Below, piece after piece: positions 11,401-23,647 of a stretch of 64,000 nt of DNA (positions are counted from its first letter, which is position 1; each line of letters opens with the position of its first letter). The position numbers were made by a program, and so were the translations under genes. This stretch comes from Stercorarius parasiticus (taxonomy: Eukaryota > Chordata > Aves > Charadriiformes > Stercorariidae), in NCBI GenBank assembly GCA_013396915.1, contig VWZL01000430.1, positions 1,017,939 through 1,081,938 of the forward strand, written 5' to 3'. The notes under the pieces were generated by a model that saw only the letters and a program-made list of their open reading frames with translations, had not been told where the DNA came from and did no database searches.

Positions 11401-12232
11401 GATGTCCAGATGTTTTTGCATCTGCTTTGGCATCTTTGACTGGCTTTGGCATCTGATGTGCTGTGCACATTCAGGAAAGCCACCCAGACATGCCATGCTC
11501 CAAGCTACTTAGCCCTCCCGATGCCTAAACTTGACCAGCACCTAAAATATCCCTGGGTGTTCGCATTCAGGCACCCACACATGTTCAGAAATGCCCCAAG
11601 CTGTGGAGCTGGACACTTTGCTCATACCTAATCTATGTCTTGACCAAAGGGAAGACATCTGCTCGAACACCACCCGCTAGGCATGGGCAGTCCCCAAACT
11701 CAGCACAAAAGGTGGTCTCTGATACAGATGAGAGGTGCCGTATGAGAACTGCTGATGGGCAGTCACCTTTTTCCCAGAAGTTTTATGATGTTATCTTGGA
11801 CTAGAGGTTTGCCATTCCCCTTAGGCTCCTGATCCCCTCACCTCCCACAAGGAAAGGTGGGAGACATCACCTCTTGGTGGAGACTGCTGTGCAAGGCTGT
11901 GCCAGAACATGGCCATGACTGTCTGTGAGCTATATTAGGTTATGCAATAAAAATCTCACCTGTGCACCCACAAAGGAGAACAGAGAGTCCACAGCAGACA
12001 AGGTAACCAAATAAAACCCAGTCCAACTACTCCCAGGTCCATCCCAGGAGTCATCAGCCCATTCAAGGCCATCTCCACAAGCGCAGAGGAGCACAGGGCA
12101 CAATGGCATGTGGAGGCCTGAATTACGCGCTCAGAGGAAGTGACACCCTGCCTGGCTCCTCTCAGGACTGTCCCAGGGGAGCCACAGCCCCAGGGTACAG
12201 TTGTCAAACCCATTGAGATGAGTCAACGGGAG
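5401..12232. other. Unique AT-rich sequence, no gene recognised
   Basis: Nearly 7 kb with only short open frames on both strands and no recognisable coding exon or intact mobile element. Small poly-A and poly-T runs occur, for example near 5930 and 8541. A weak GAGGTAGG-like MIR resemblance near 5610 was not good enough to call. The content fits intron or intergenic DNA. Confidence 0.6.
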
Positions 12233-12870
12233 CTCCTTTGGGATTGAGGGGGTATGGGACACATAGGATGCAGGGGAAGGGCTTTTGGGCATTGCACAAG
12301 ACTTACAATAAGATGTATAGGGAAGGAACCACAGTGGGGAAGGGAGGGATCAAGATGGTTTGGGGAGGAACATATGTGGTAAAACAGAGGGATAAGGAGA
12401 TAAAAAGGGCCATCTGTGTGTAAACAGTGCTAGTCAGTACACTTGTCCAGCCATGCCCTGGGCATGATGAGTGCAGTCTGCCCTATCTTCTATTAAACTT
12501 CATTTCTAACTATTTTGCTGGGTGAGGGACTCTGTTCCACATGCCTCTGTGTGTATGAGGTCTGGGACCCAGCTGGACTAGGACCAGGGGTTGGTGTGTG
12601 ATCACTAGCAAAGACCAAGCTGGACTAGTTGACAAGTAAGTGAAGGTCCTGGGAGCCAGCAGGGGTGTGTGTGTGTCTCTACAGGTGAGACCAGAGGAAA
12701 CATTGGCTATCAGAGGGACTGGGGTGTTCTTGACAGCTGCTGGAGAGGAGATGTGCGTGGAGATGTTGGTGTGTGAGTCAGTACCAGCAACTGGAGTTGC
12801 TGCAGGTGGGGCTGCAATACTGCCCAGGACTGCGGTTAACTGCAACACATAAGCATCGGGGTTTCTTTGG
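12233..12870 (+). mobile_element. Probable avian LTR-retroelement fragment
   Basis: The order of signals is LTR-like. A purine-rich stretch with GGGAAGGGAGGGATCAAGATGG leads to a TATA-like ATAAAAAG at 12400. About 90 bases later comes a polyadenylation signal ATTAAA (12492-12497), then a GT-rich segment. AGCTGGACTAG occurs twice, near 12570 and 12618. The sequence also resembles an avian LTR type I recall, but I could not name the family. Exact ends, TG/CA termini, target duplication and primer-binding site were not established, and no gag, pol or env frame is present. The limits given are approximate. Confidence 0.45.
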
Positions 12871-14332
12871 TACAGTATGCATTTAGAATGGCCAAACAAT
12901 TTTGGTACCTCTGTGTTCCCCATTACAACCAACAGCCCTGAGAAAGTGACATAAAAATAACTTCCTTGGTCATCCATCCAGGAGATCTGAAACCATAACT
13001 TCCTCCAGAAAGCTGTGTTCTGCCACCAGCTCAGCAGTGCTAAGCTTCCTTCCCTGACTCTGTTTAGATGTTTAAAAGACTATCTTGGAATTTTTTCTTT
13101 TATATATATTATTTTACAGTTTTAATTCAGCAGCGAAAGATCCTAAAATTTTCCTTCAAGGGCTTAAATCTAAGTAATTACAGGCTACAGTCACACAGTA
13201 TATGCTGGCTGGTAGAGCTCTTTTCACTGCCAGAAAAGCAGGTCAATTATAAGCAATGAACTACATTACCAGGAGAGAAAGCTGGTTTGAATTCTGGTCA
13301 ATTAGTGCTAAAACTGTCTTGGAAGAGAAAGGTAAATTGAGCTAATAGAGCTATGCAGTGAGACCTACGTATCTCAGCACCGAGCACAGACAGCAAAGGC
13401 ATAATTTCTGAGATGGCACAAATTAATGATGTTTTGGCATAAAATCAACTTCAAACCTGCAGGGTGAAGTTAGTGACGTTCCCATCCTGTCTCCTCTCAC
13501 CTCCAACTTAGGGTCTCGATTAAAAATACATGCCTACTTAGGGAGTGTGCTGAAACACATAATTAACTTTAAGGATGTTCTTACATACTTTCCCAGACCA
13601 AGGCTTACGACAAAGTGTAAAAAGCTGCACTGTGTAAGGGCGTGCTGGACTCCTGCCATTCCCATGACCGCCACAGCCAGGGAGGAAGAGGAGGAGGAGC
13701 AAGCATGAAGCAGGCTTCCTCAGGTACTCCTTGCAGAGGGCTGGCTCTCAAATAGCCCAGAGACCCGGGACCAGTAGCTTGAGTCAGGGGGGTTGTGGCA
13801 ATCCACCACCACCCCCGTTTTGAGCAGGGATTATTGGAAGTAATACAAGCTTCAAGAAAAAGATTGGAAAGAGATCATTAGCTTGAAAACTTTATTTTCT
13901 CCAACTGGTAAATCTGTGCATCACCTCCCAGAGGCCACATCTGTAGAAAGGGAGAGCCAGGCACCTCCCAGGTCTCTGCTCACTACGGCTTGTGCAAGTT
14001 CACATAAAGGTGAACTGCCCTTTCAGGGTTTATCACCCAAGACAACAGCAACCGGTGGGATGCAGCAGCACAGCCAAGCCCAGAGGGATGACAGAGAGGG
14101 GAAACTGAGCAGGCAGTTCTCATGACATGGAGGGAAAGCAGCAGAAGGAGGTGAAGCTGAGCTGTAGCTCCAGCACTCCTCATGCTCTGTTCCATGTCAC
14201 AGCAAGAACACAGGAAGCAGACACATGGAGCCCAGCTCTCAAGAGGCTATGCACCAGTGGCATTTTAATCCCTGACTTTCCGCTGTGTGTCGAGGTATAA
14301 GGGGAACATCCTTCGTAGGCACCTTAACACAG
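12871..14332. other. Unique sequence, no feature recognised
   Basis: AT-rich, with a short GAGGAGGAG-type purine run near 13680. No coding or repeat signal is recognised. The right end of the LTR-like block may extend into the first part. Confidence 0.5.
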
Positions 14333-14420
14333 CATGGTTGAGGTGGGAAGGGACTTCCGGAAATCATCTGGTCCAACTCCCTCGTCAAGCAGGGCTACCT
14401 CTAACAGGTTGCCCAGGACT
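14333..14420 (-). mobile_element. Short CR1 LINE scrap, minus strand
   Basis: The plus strand reads GGTTGAGGTGGGAAGGGACT, then ATCTGGTCCAACTCCCTCGT, CAAGCAGGGC and CAGGTTGCCCAGGAC. This is the inverted CR1 3' UTR of a subfamily different from the 3864 and 51081 copies. The terminal octamers are missing or decayed. Confidence 0.75.
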
Positions 14421-16558
14421 CTTATCTGATGTCAAAGTGCCCCAGGGCTTCCCTGCCCCAGAGCTTGCTGGTACTGGGCAAGTCTGAGCACCATGAAGCA
14501 CCTGGCATGGACATGGAGAATCTGGTCCTAGGCATCCAGCTATGTACTACGATTGTGTCCACCGTGTGAGTGCCACCATGCCCTCACAAACCTTCTTCCT
14601 TCCACTGCTGGAGCCAGGAAAGGCTGACATGGGCCAGACTAAGGAAAGCTTGAGATCAGAGACAAGAAGCACATGTTGGGTCCACCATATCCCAAAGCTG
14701 TCCCACAAACCCCCACTGCCATATGAGAAGGTGCTACAGGGGCTCTAGGTCCCAGCGAGTGCCTGCAGGCAGGGATGCAGGCAGCACGGCCCACAGTATC
14801 ACCACATCACGCCTCTGCCTCCCCTCGAAACGAAGCTCCTTTCCTTACACAGTGCAGGACGGGACCCAGCCATGCGCAACCTCATCCAGCGTGAAAAGTT
14901 AATGCCCACCAGATCATGAACTGGCGTGACAGAAACCACCAGTAGGTCACTGCACATCACCGCATGGATTTACAGTGACATAAACTGATTAAGAAAGAAA
15001 GGAAACAAGGAGTAAAGCTTTGCCTGGACACAAAGTGCATACAGGACAGACATTTGGTTAGACAAGGGTCATCCCCTTTTTCTTCTCCATGGGTTTTACT
15101 TGGGTTAACTCTAACACAAAGTGAGGATTGTGAAAGCCCAGGAATACTCTGAGGTTGCTGGCAGACAGTTTTATTGGTCTGCCCGCTCCTCCAGCTTTTC
15201 TTAAAAAGCTCAAAAGCAAAAAAACTGCAGTTCAGACACCCAGCGATCCACTGAGCCCCACATTCGGCTGTTTACAGGCAAACCAGTACAAAAACACCCT
15301 GCGTTGTTGGAAGACTTGACACCTTATATTTTTTCGCCCTGCTAAATGCTACGGTGACCTTAAATGGCACGGGTGCTCTCAGAAGTGCCTTGGCTGACCT
15401 GCTGCTTATCTGAGCAGCTCCCTAATCTGCCAGTCAGGGCTGCAGGACCTGCCCGTGGACCTCGCAGCCTTGCAGACATCTCCCCCGGTCACAGGTGCCA
15501 GCAGTTCAAAGACAGGTGAAAATCAGAACATAATAGCAAGCATAAAAGGAAAAAAATAATGTTTCTTTGCTAGGCAGGCAGCGTTTGACTTGCACATGTA
15601 AGACTATTTCTTAAGCAGCCTTGCTTTTTTATACCTCTCACAGAACGGATCTGTGCCTACTTTTATTAATAATAGACGTGTCTGTCTCTTTTTTAAATGT
15701 TATTAAGATCCACTCAAAGATTTTCCTTGGCAATGAATTCCAGGGCTTAATTATGCACTGTGTTAACAGGCTTAGTGTTTTTAAATGTAATATTTAATCC
15801 CGTTAGAGGCCACGTGCTCTTGAATTTGCAGAGCAGGTTAAATAACAAGACTGGCGTATCCTGTATACATTTACAGTATGTTTATTGTATTGATCGAATT
15901 TCTGTGTATCGGATACATTGCCACTGCGATGCGTCTTCAAAGTGAGTCACCCTTTCTAAATGTTGCACTGATTTATAGAAATCCTTCACATCCATCTCAA
16001 TTAATGCCAACGAAACCGAAAACGTCTGCTGTTCCACACTCATCTCAGTAACACGCCCCACATGGTTTGTGGAAAAAATGAGTTTATGCACTGACATTCT
16101 TCAAAAGAATACTTCACGTTGGCTGTCGTGCTACCACAACCAGCAGATGACAAAATGCTATTGCTTCCAGATCAATGTAGGATAAACCACACTGTCACCC
16201 CAGGACTGTCCATGTCTAATAGCTCTCAGACAACTTTTCCCCATAGTGCGAGCTGGCTTAAAGCACATGGAGCTGGTTTTACACTGGCAAAAGGGCAGCT
16301 GCGCACTGGGAGAGGTTTCATGTCGGAACACCCAAATTTTCTCATCAGCTTCCCCATCACTACGTTATGAAAAACATATCTAATACTGATGAAGATTAAA
16401 TATGTGCACAGATTTCAGATTTACTCTTCTAAATGCGACTCGTTGACTCTACCTGTACATAATCAGGTCCACACTAGCCTCCTGTGTTTAACACTCACAC
16501 TCTAGAGACAGTATTTTCTTTCTCTAACCAGAACAAATAAGAAAATGAACCTACCCAC
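14421..16558. other. Unique sequence, no gene recognised
   Basis: No recognisable exon or repeat. Open frames are short and unrecognised. Confidence 0.55.
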
Positions 16559-16594
16559 CTCACTGCTGGAAGATGTTATTTATTCACCTACTTA
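16559..16594 (+). repeat. Copy 1 of a 36-bp direct duplicate
   Basis: This segment matches 20746-20781 at 31 of 36 positions, beginning with an exact 17-base match, CTCACTGCTGGAAGATG, and ending in CACCTACTTA. Both copies have the same orientation and lie about 4.2 kb apart, on either side of the plus-strand CR1. They may be scraps of an unnamed interspersed repeat. Confidence 0.5.
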
Positions 16595-16879
16595 ATTTTG
16601 CTTCTGTGGTATTATAATAATAAGAAGAGAAGAAATAAGAAAATAACCAAGAAAAAATAAGGGCATTTTTTTTATCCGTGTCAACATTGAACGGGGCTGG
16701 TAAACATTGCTCTTAAAACTCAAGTATCTTTTTGAGTTTAAAAGTTACTTCGTCTTCTGGGATTAAACGCATAACTATAGTCACATGGGATTAAAGCAAA
16801 TCCAAAACATTAAAAAATGTGAACTACCTCCTTGCCTGTGAGAAGATGTATTTTTTTTTATATGAACAACATAAGAATT

Positions 16880-18214
16880 CAGACTGGGCAAACAATATGG
16901 AGCAGATCATCTTGAGTGCCATTACAAGTCATATAATGGACAACCAGGGGATCAGGCCTAGTCAGCATAGGTTTATGAAAGGCAGGTCCTACCTGATGAA
17001 CCTGATCTCCTTCTATGACAAGATGACCCAATTATTGGATGAGGGAAAGGCTGTGGATATTGTCTACCTAGACTTTTGAAAAGCATTTGACACTGTTCCC
17101 CATTGAATTCTCATGGAAAAACTGGCTGCTCATGGCCTGGATGAGCATACGATCTGCTGGATCAAGCACTGGATGGATGGACGGTCTCAAAGAGTGGTGG
17201 TCAATGCAGTTAAATCCAGCTGGCGGCCAGTCACAAGTGGTATTCCTGAGGGTTCAGTGTTGGGACCATTTCTGTTTAATGTCTTTATTGGTGATCTTGA
17301 TAAGGACATAGAATGTATCATCAGTGAGTTTGCAGATGACACCAAATTAAGCGGGAGTGTTGATCTGCATGAGGACAGGGAGGCTCTAAAGAGAGACTTG
17401 GATAGATTGGATCGATGGGCCAACACTAATGGAATGAGCTTCAACAAGGCCACATGCCAGGTCCTGCACTTGGGCCACAACAGCCCCATGCATCGCTACA
17501 GGCTTGGGGAAGTGTGGCTGGAGAGCTGCCTGGCAGAAAAGGACCTGGGGGTTCTGATTGACAAGCGGCTGAATATGAGCCAGCAGTGTGCCCAGGTGGC
17601 CAAGAAAGCCAATGCCATCCTGGCTTGTATTAGAAATAGTGTGACCAGCAGAAGTAGGGAGGTGATTGTCCCCCTGTACTCAGCACTGGTGAAGCCACAC
17701 CTTGAGTATTGTGTCCAGTTTTGGGCACCTCAATACGAGAGAGATATCGCGGTGCTGGAGCGAGTGCAGAGGAGGACAAGGAAGCTGGTGAAGGGCCTGG
17801 AGAATAAATCTTATGAGGAGTGACTGAAGGAGCTGGGACTGTTTAGTTTGAGGAAGAGGAGGCTAAGGGGAGACCTCATCACTACAACTACTTGAAAGGA
17901 CATTGTAGAGAGGTTGGTGCTGGTCTCTTCTCACAGGTAATTAGTGTCAGAACGAGAGGGAATGGCTTTAAGCTGCAACAGGGTAGGTTTAGACTGGACA
18001 TTAGGAAAAAAAATTTCACAGAAAGAGTGGTGAGACACTGGAATAGGCTGCCCAGGGAGGTGGTGGAGTGACCACCCCTGAATGTGTTTAAGAGTCACTT
18101 AGATATGGTGTTAGGGGATATGGTGTAGGGGAAAACTTTGTAGAGTGGTGTTGATGGTTGGACTCGATGATCCCAAGGGTCTTTTCCAACCTAAATGATT
18201 CTATGATTCTGTGA
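16880..18214 (+). mobile_element. CR1 LINE, 1.3 kb, 5'-truncated
   Basis: It opens inside ORF2, at the string MEQIILSAITSHIMDNQGIR, and runs through the reverse transcriptase and 3' UTR to a terminal TGATTCTATGATTCTGTGA. It is 5'-truncated, as expected from incomplete target-primed reverse transcription. The 3' UTR contains GGTTTAGACTGGACATTAGG and GTTGGACTCGATGATCCCAA, both typical of CR1. It groups by sequence with the copies at 2081 and 25267. The coding part is described separately. Confidence 0.97.
16882..17895 (+). pseudogene. CR1 ORF2 reverse transcriptase, disrupted
   Basis: In an active CR1 this protein is an endonuclease-reverse transcriptase that copies CR1 RNA into the genome at a nicked target. 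Only part of the reverse transcriptase and the C-terminal tail remain. One frame is held throughout but is broken by TGA codons at 17077-17079, 17104-17106 and 17821-17823. The first falls inside the motif A region, where YLDF is followed by stop and then KAFDTV. Motif B reads PEGSVLGP where CR1 normally has PQGSVLGP. The catalytic FADD is intact at 17329-17340. Downstream strings [20 protein letters not shown] and [20 protein letters not shown] are standard CR1. The third stop replaces an expected Arg codon and fits C-to-T decay of a CpG. The copy cannot make a working enzyme. Confidence 0.95.
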
Positions 18215-20745
18215 ATATCATAACTGCTCCTATGGTTACAGAAGAGAGTTTGAGATATAACTCAAGACGACAATGCATACTTGAGATATATCTCATTAAA
18301 AGTAAAAGTCTTCAACAGCCAAGAGCTCCCTTGTTATGAACATTAACAGCAGTATATCATTTTCCCCTTTGGGATTTTCACTGCGTAATACCTGTGTTGG
18401 TTTAACACACACACTTGATGCATCATACTGAGGCAAACCCATCATCTGCACACTTCTCTTAGCAGCAACATTGTGCACATTGATTGAAGAAGATCCGTTA
18501 CGGACAGATAATTCTAAAAGCTAGGGTTCATTTCTTCAAGAGGCTCAAATATTAAAACGCATTAAAAATTTGTGTGCCAATCCTGGGCCTCCATTAGGCC
18601 AAACTGTCCCAGCCCCCCTGTCAAACCTCTTTGATAGCCCATATGTTAGCAAAGTGTATATGTAAGGATACCTTTTCCTCTGAATCTAACAGTGTATGGA
18701 TATTCCTCTGTATTTTTAGTCACAGCTTTTCTAAAGTTTTCAAAGAATAAGGGAGCCCATGAACAAGCGCAAATTGTTCTGGTACAAAATCCATGCATAG
18801 ACAGAGAATTGCCTTTTTAAAATGCACATGGAAACATTTTGCAGAACATCTCTGGAAAAAATCCAACAGGGAAACAATATATCACAAAATACCATGTATT
18901 CATGAGCATGCTATGGATAAAGTGCTATTGCTGTTGCTTTTTCAAATACATGCGAGTGTATTTAAATGATTATGGATGAAAGACAACAAAATACGAAGAA
19001 TGACATTTGAAAAAGAAGCTTGCCTCTCTCTGTTGATGCTGTTTGTGGCTTCTTGGAAAAGGACTGCTTTTTTTTCTTTTTGGATATGCACCTTATGGAG
19101 AAATAAATGTTTAAACCGGAATCTTCTAAACACTTTCCATTTGAAAGCTGGAACATATAACTACCTCAGTGCTAGCCTAGTAAAATCTGAAGGACTTTCA
19201 GATGAACAAGATAGGGGAAAAGTTTCACCGTAGAGTCACATATAAACGTACAACTAAACCTGTGGGCTTGTTCTCTTTTTTCTCTTTTCTTTGCAAGAAA
19301 ACAGAGAGCTGATCTTTGCTAGATTAGACGGGGAGGCACTTTGCTGGCTGAGGACCAAAAATGCTCTGATTAAAAATGCTAACGTATATTCTGGGATTAC
19401 TACGTTTAACTGCTAAGACAAGTTACCATTACAATATAATTGGTTTAGAGCTGCAGTCAGGATCTGGCAAAACAAAAGAAGACCCTTCCACACCTAAATG
19501 ATGTAATTTGGGATCTCAGAGATGCCCAACATGAAGTCCAGGCAGGACATGCAGTCAGAAAGATCTCACACAGAATCTGATCAATTTTGTAGAACATAAT
19601 AATCCTTTGGAATTTTTTGGAATTAATACTCATTTTAACTTGAAAACCCCTGGGACTACTTTATACACCAGCTTCCCAAGGAACTCAATGTAATATAGAG
19701 GAGCATCTTGGGAAAGATTCTAAAAATAGGCCCTCTGGTTACCACAGCAAAGTACCCAAATAAGCATGGAAATATTTTTGTGCAAACAGAACCTGGATTT
19801 CACTTTTTTCTACCCCATCTCCCAAGACCATAACCTGCCGTGGTATGTTACACATACATATAATTAGAATTCAGTATCTTTTCTCTGCGCTGAGCTCCAT
19901 CTGTCCCTTACATCCACTTTGAACCTCATTTGCTCACAGCTGCCCAGTGATTCAATTCAGTCAAACAGGCCTTTTCGTAACTCTGAATGAGAAAACCATC
20001 AACAACTATCTAATTTTGGATTTGTGAACAAACCTCAGAGTCCGGGCACTCTCCAGGAGACCGAGACAACTGACATTAATAGCTGCAGTCCACTTTTACA
20101 AACCTCCTCAGCCCTGGGATCTTGGTAAGCTTTGCAAATACCAAATAAGCATCTGGATTCCCCTGTGAAAAAGGCATTACTTATTATCAGAGCAAGATTA
20201 GTAGCCAGTGAGTAATTTCTGAGGGGTGGCAGAAGAATGATGTGTGGCTGGACCAAGCTTTCAGCTCCTGAATATAGGCAAGAGAACTGCAGCATCTTTG
20301 CCTGCTTCTCAGCTACAGCTCAAAAAGAAGTGGCATGAACATTTTTTAACAATTTCTGCTTCTCCAGAGATGAATGAACGCTGGTCTCTCTGAAGGACCA
20401 GTCTCAGCCATGCTGAAGAGCTGTCTCTTTGGCATCTTGGCCAGGACTTTGCAGTACTGGGGCAGAACAGCGACAATGACCCAACTCCAGAAGCCATGGC
20501 CCAAAAAGCCCATGCACTTGTTTTGGATATGCTATCCTCTTCACCTCATGCCAAGCAAAGGCCATTGAAATCAATACGACCCCAGGTGAGCACTGAATCA
20601 GTTCTTGCAGCTCCTGGAGCCAATGGGACAATAAGCAAAGCTTGAGATAGATGTGAGGCACAGCCTTCTCCAGTCGGAGCCCCTGCAGAGGTGTAGGTCA
20701 GAGCTGCAACTGCCAAGTTGACTGAGATCCTGGAGCACGGCCCAA
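18215..20745. other. Unique AT-rich sequence, no gene recognised
   Basis: No exon, RNA gene or mobile element is recognised. Open frames are at most about 85 codons and have no recognisable content. Confidence 0.55.
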
Positions 20746-20781
20746 CTCACTGCTGGAAGATGCTCTTTACCCACCTACTTA
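20746..20781 (+). repeat. Copy 2 of a 36-bp direct duplicate
   Basis: Partner of 16559-16594 with 31 of 36 identities. After CACCTACTTA the two flanks diverge, with only weak similarity over the next dozen bases. Confidence 0.5.
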
Positions 20782-23061
20782 TTTTCATTGCAGCGGTCTA
20801 CTAACAGTTCTCCAGTGAGAACTGAATGACTATCACTAGTGCCAATGCCCTACAAACTGAAAGTGGCAGGAGTTGCCAAACTACTCCTAAAAACACGTGT
20901 TCTGGGCAAAACTGTGTAGGAAGGTGTACGGGAGGAATTCAACAGGATTAAGCTCAAAACAACACTCCAAAGGCTACAAAATTTAACCCCAGAAACTGTT
21001 ACAACAAAATTTTCAGTGCTTACTTACTTAGCCTTCACACAGAATTAAAGGCAGTCCAGTAAAAACACAGCCTTATCCTGGTAAGAAATCATCCACACAT
21101 TTTAATGTGCCACCTGCATATACTGTGCAGATCTATAAGGCCCTAAATATAAACAGACAGCCCTTTCCTGGCTGTTAAAATGAACACTACCTCAGCTTGT
21201 TCTCCGAGCAAGCCAAAATTATAGCTGCTTGGAGATCAGAAACGTTTTAGGGTAGGACGCTTCCCCCTCCCCCTCCTTCTTTTACAGTGTTTGTAGTTTT
21301 ATGAATAAGGCATTCATAGTGCCCAAACCCCAAAGATATCCACCTTGGAGGGAGAGCTAAAATTAGTATTAAGTATACTCCTGAAACTGCCAGAGGAGAA
21401 GACAGCTCGTGTGGGATGCTGGAGATCCGGCAGGCAAAACAACATCCCTGAAAATGTTGGGTCCTTGCTGCACCTCTTGTTGGAGAGCCCATGGTTTTGT
21501 ATACACCCCCACACACACGCTAACCTGTCCAAAAATCTTAGTTATTCCTGCAAAGTCCAGCAAGGTAAAGTTGTGTCTGTGCATACATGCCAGACCAGAC
21601 TGCTTCTGGGAGCAGAGCATGCATCAAGATGCAACTGTGTGAGCAATGACCGCCTTGAATTTCCATTCCAGAAGACACCAAATCATTTTAAAGGCAGTAA
21701 ATATGGAGCTGACATTCCTTATCATGAAATAATGGGCAGATCTGGATGGAGCATGACCTGTTTATCAGCATAGGGTCAGGGGAAAAGCAAAAGAAACCTC
21801 TTCTTCACTCCAGATGATGGTAGGGAGAACATGGCCAGGGGCGCCCAGTTTATGACCTGCTGCAGGAGAGAGGGANGGCACGACAGCGGCAGCGCTGGCA
21901 GGCAGCACGTGTGGCACATACCCCTCCTTTTTCCTTCCCAACCTTTGCTTACATTTCATCTAGTCTACTCTGATTCCAAGGTTTAATAAAATTTAATCCC
22001 AGCATGTCTTGAATTAATTAATTAGATCTCGTTCCAAGCCACCGTGCCAATTTCTGCAATTACACTGTTTCTCACAGAAGAGTCAGAGCCCGGCTGCCTC
22101 CAGCCCCTTGAGCAGCCACAGACCAACCAGGGGTTCAGGAGCCGAGTACAACGCAGCAAATGGGATCATTTCAGAGCACTTTGATTTTTCTCCTCCATTC
22201 TTTCCCCACTAGAAAATCCCCTGCAGGTACAAACGGCTGTACCCGTGCGTCAGGTACAAACAGTTGTGTCATGAGCTCAACCCCACTCCACTCCCAGCGG
22301 GAGTCCCGCACCCACAAATTCAGTCTTTATTCATCAAAATTGGTGAGTTGGGACTAGTGGGCTACCTGTTACCATCCAATCCATGTGCTCCAACTACAGC
22401 TCTTTTGTCCCTATCCTTTGCTTCTGAGCTTGCTTCCCTCTTCAAACCATCCTCAATAAAGGATTTTTTAATTCCCTGATACAATGAAACCACAAAAATA
22501 TTTATTTTTTTTCACCAGGAACAAGCTGTGGGAATTCAGGAGAAACGGGGATATTTTGAGAGGACAACAGCATTATTCCCTGTACTGATCTTTCCTGATA
22601 GATGATTTCCAACAAGTGTGACATCCCACTGGACACTCTGTGGAGCATCCTCAAAGTGCCACAGCTACACAGTCCTCCCAAAATGTTTAGCTCTCTCTCC
22701 TCATCCTCTTCCCTGCTACAGCCTAGAGAAGAGCAATCTCAGGTGCTCGGTGGCCACAGGGACGAGCACAGCATCCACAAACAGACACGGACCACAGAAC
22801 AGGAGATATTTCCCACAGCATCATGGTCTGGTTTGCACCATTTCATGCAGTGTAATTAATTCTGATCTCAGAAGAGTCTCATCAGTTTTGTCTGCTGCCA
22901 GTGTGCTGGGCAGGGACGCCGATGAAGTGCACTTGTTTACAAACACGTTAAAGCGTATTTAAAATCCATTGTTTCTCGCTCCAGCTGCCCAAGTACTTTT
23001 TACTCAGCTCCTGGACTCGTACCAAAAATAAAAATGACAGATTGCCAAAAAGGACAGAGAC
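20782..23061. other. Unique sequence, one ambiguous base
   Basis: No gene recognised. A homeodomain-type AT core, AATTAATTAATTAG, lies near 22013. The single N of the window is at 21876, inside a minus-strand frame that has no recognisable content. Confidence 0.55.
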
Positions 23062-23093
23062 GGAGGGGTGGATGGAGGGAGGGAGGGAGGGAT
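23062..23093 (+). repeat. (GGGA)n tract with G-quadruplex motif
   Basis: Four GGG runs at 23077-23079, 23081-23083, 23085-23087 and 23089-23091 are separated by single A bases. This is a canonical short-loop G-quadruplex pattern on the plus strand. A further GGGG run lies just upstream. Confidence 0.85.
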
Positions 23094-23383
23094 GCGAAGT
23101 GGCTAGACAGCACAGCAGATGAATATATTATCCTGCTGCCTCTGGGAACGGAGGTCAGAAGCTGGACCAGGCTGAAGAAACACATTGCAAGAAACACTTG
23201 TGAAATTAAAGGTCAGCGAGATAATGAGCTATAACTGCAGCCAAGCAAGAAGCATTTGTTGATGGAGCCAGCTCTGAGCTCTCACCGGAGTGCAGCTACC
23301 TGCTGCGCCCAGGGTGCAAAATCCGTTCCCTTCAATTAGCGCTCACCGATGGGACCGAAGGCCTGGCTGTGGCGCAGTAGGAC

Positions 23384-23647
23384 ATGGCTGAGGCTCTCTG
23401 GGGAGCTCTGTTCTTCCTTCTGTCACTCTCCTGTTTGTTCCAGGCCAACAGCTTCTCTTCAAGAAAAGGCTGTGCCTTCTGTAGGGGCAGCACCACCGCC
23501 TCCCCCAGCCCGTCCCTCTTCCCAGCAGCTTTCCTGCCCCTCGGCTCACACGGGGAATGCTGCCATAATGCCCATCCTATGGCACCACGTTTCAACTCTG
23601 AAAATTACCTGTGGTTGTGGACGGGCAACATAGGCCCGGCTCGGTGA
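23384..23647 (+). CDS. Small open frame with signal-peptide-like start; probably not a gene
   Basis: An 87-codon frame starts at an ATG in good context (G at -3, G at +4). Residues 1-21, MAEALWGALFFLLSLSCLFQ followed by A, look like a secretory signal peptide: a short polar start, a hydrophobic core rich in Leu and Phe, and a small residue at the end. The remaining 66 residues include several Cys but match no family I know. Against a gene, the hydrophobic stretch is encoded by a pyrimidine-rich run ending TTGTTCCAG, which is equally a good splice-acceptor pattern, and antisense frames also exist. No promoter or polyadenylation signal is obvious nearby. I list it because it is the most protein-like small frame in the window. 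Confidence 0.12.
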   Translation: MAEALWGALFFLLSLSCLFQANSFSSRKGCAFCRGSTTASPSPSLFPAAFLPLGSHGECCHNAHPMAPRFNSENYLWLWTGNIGPAR

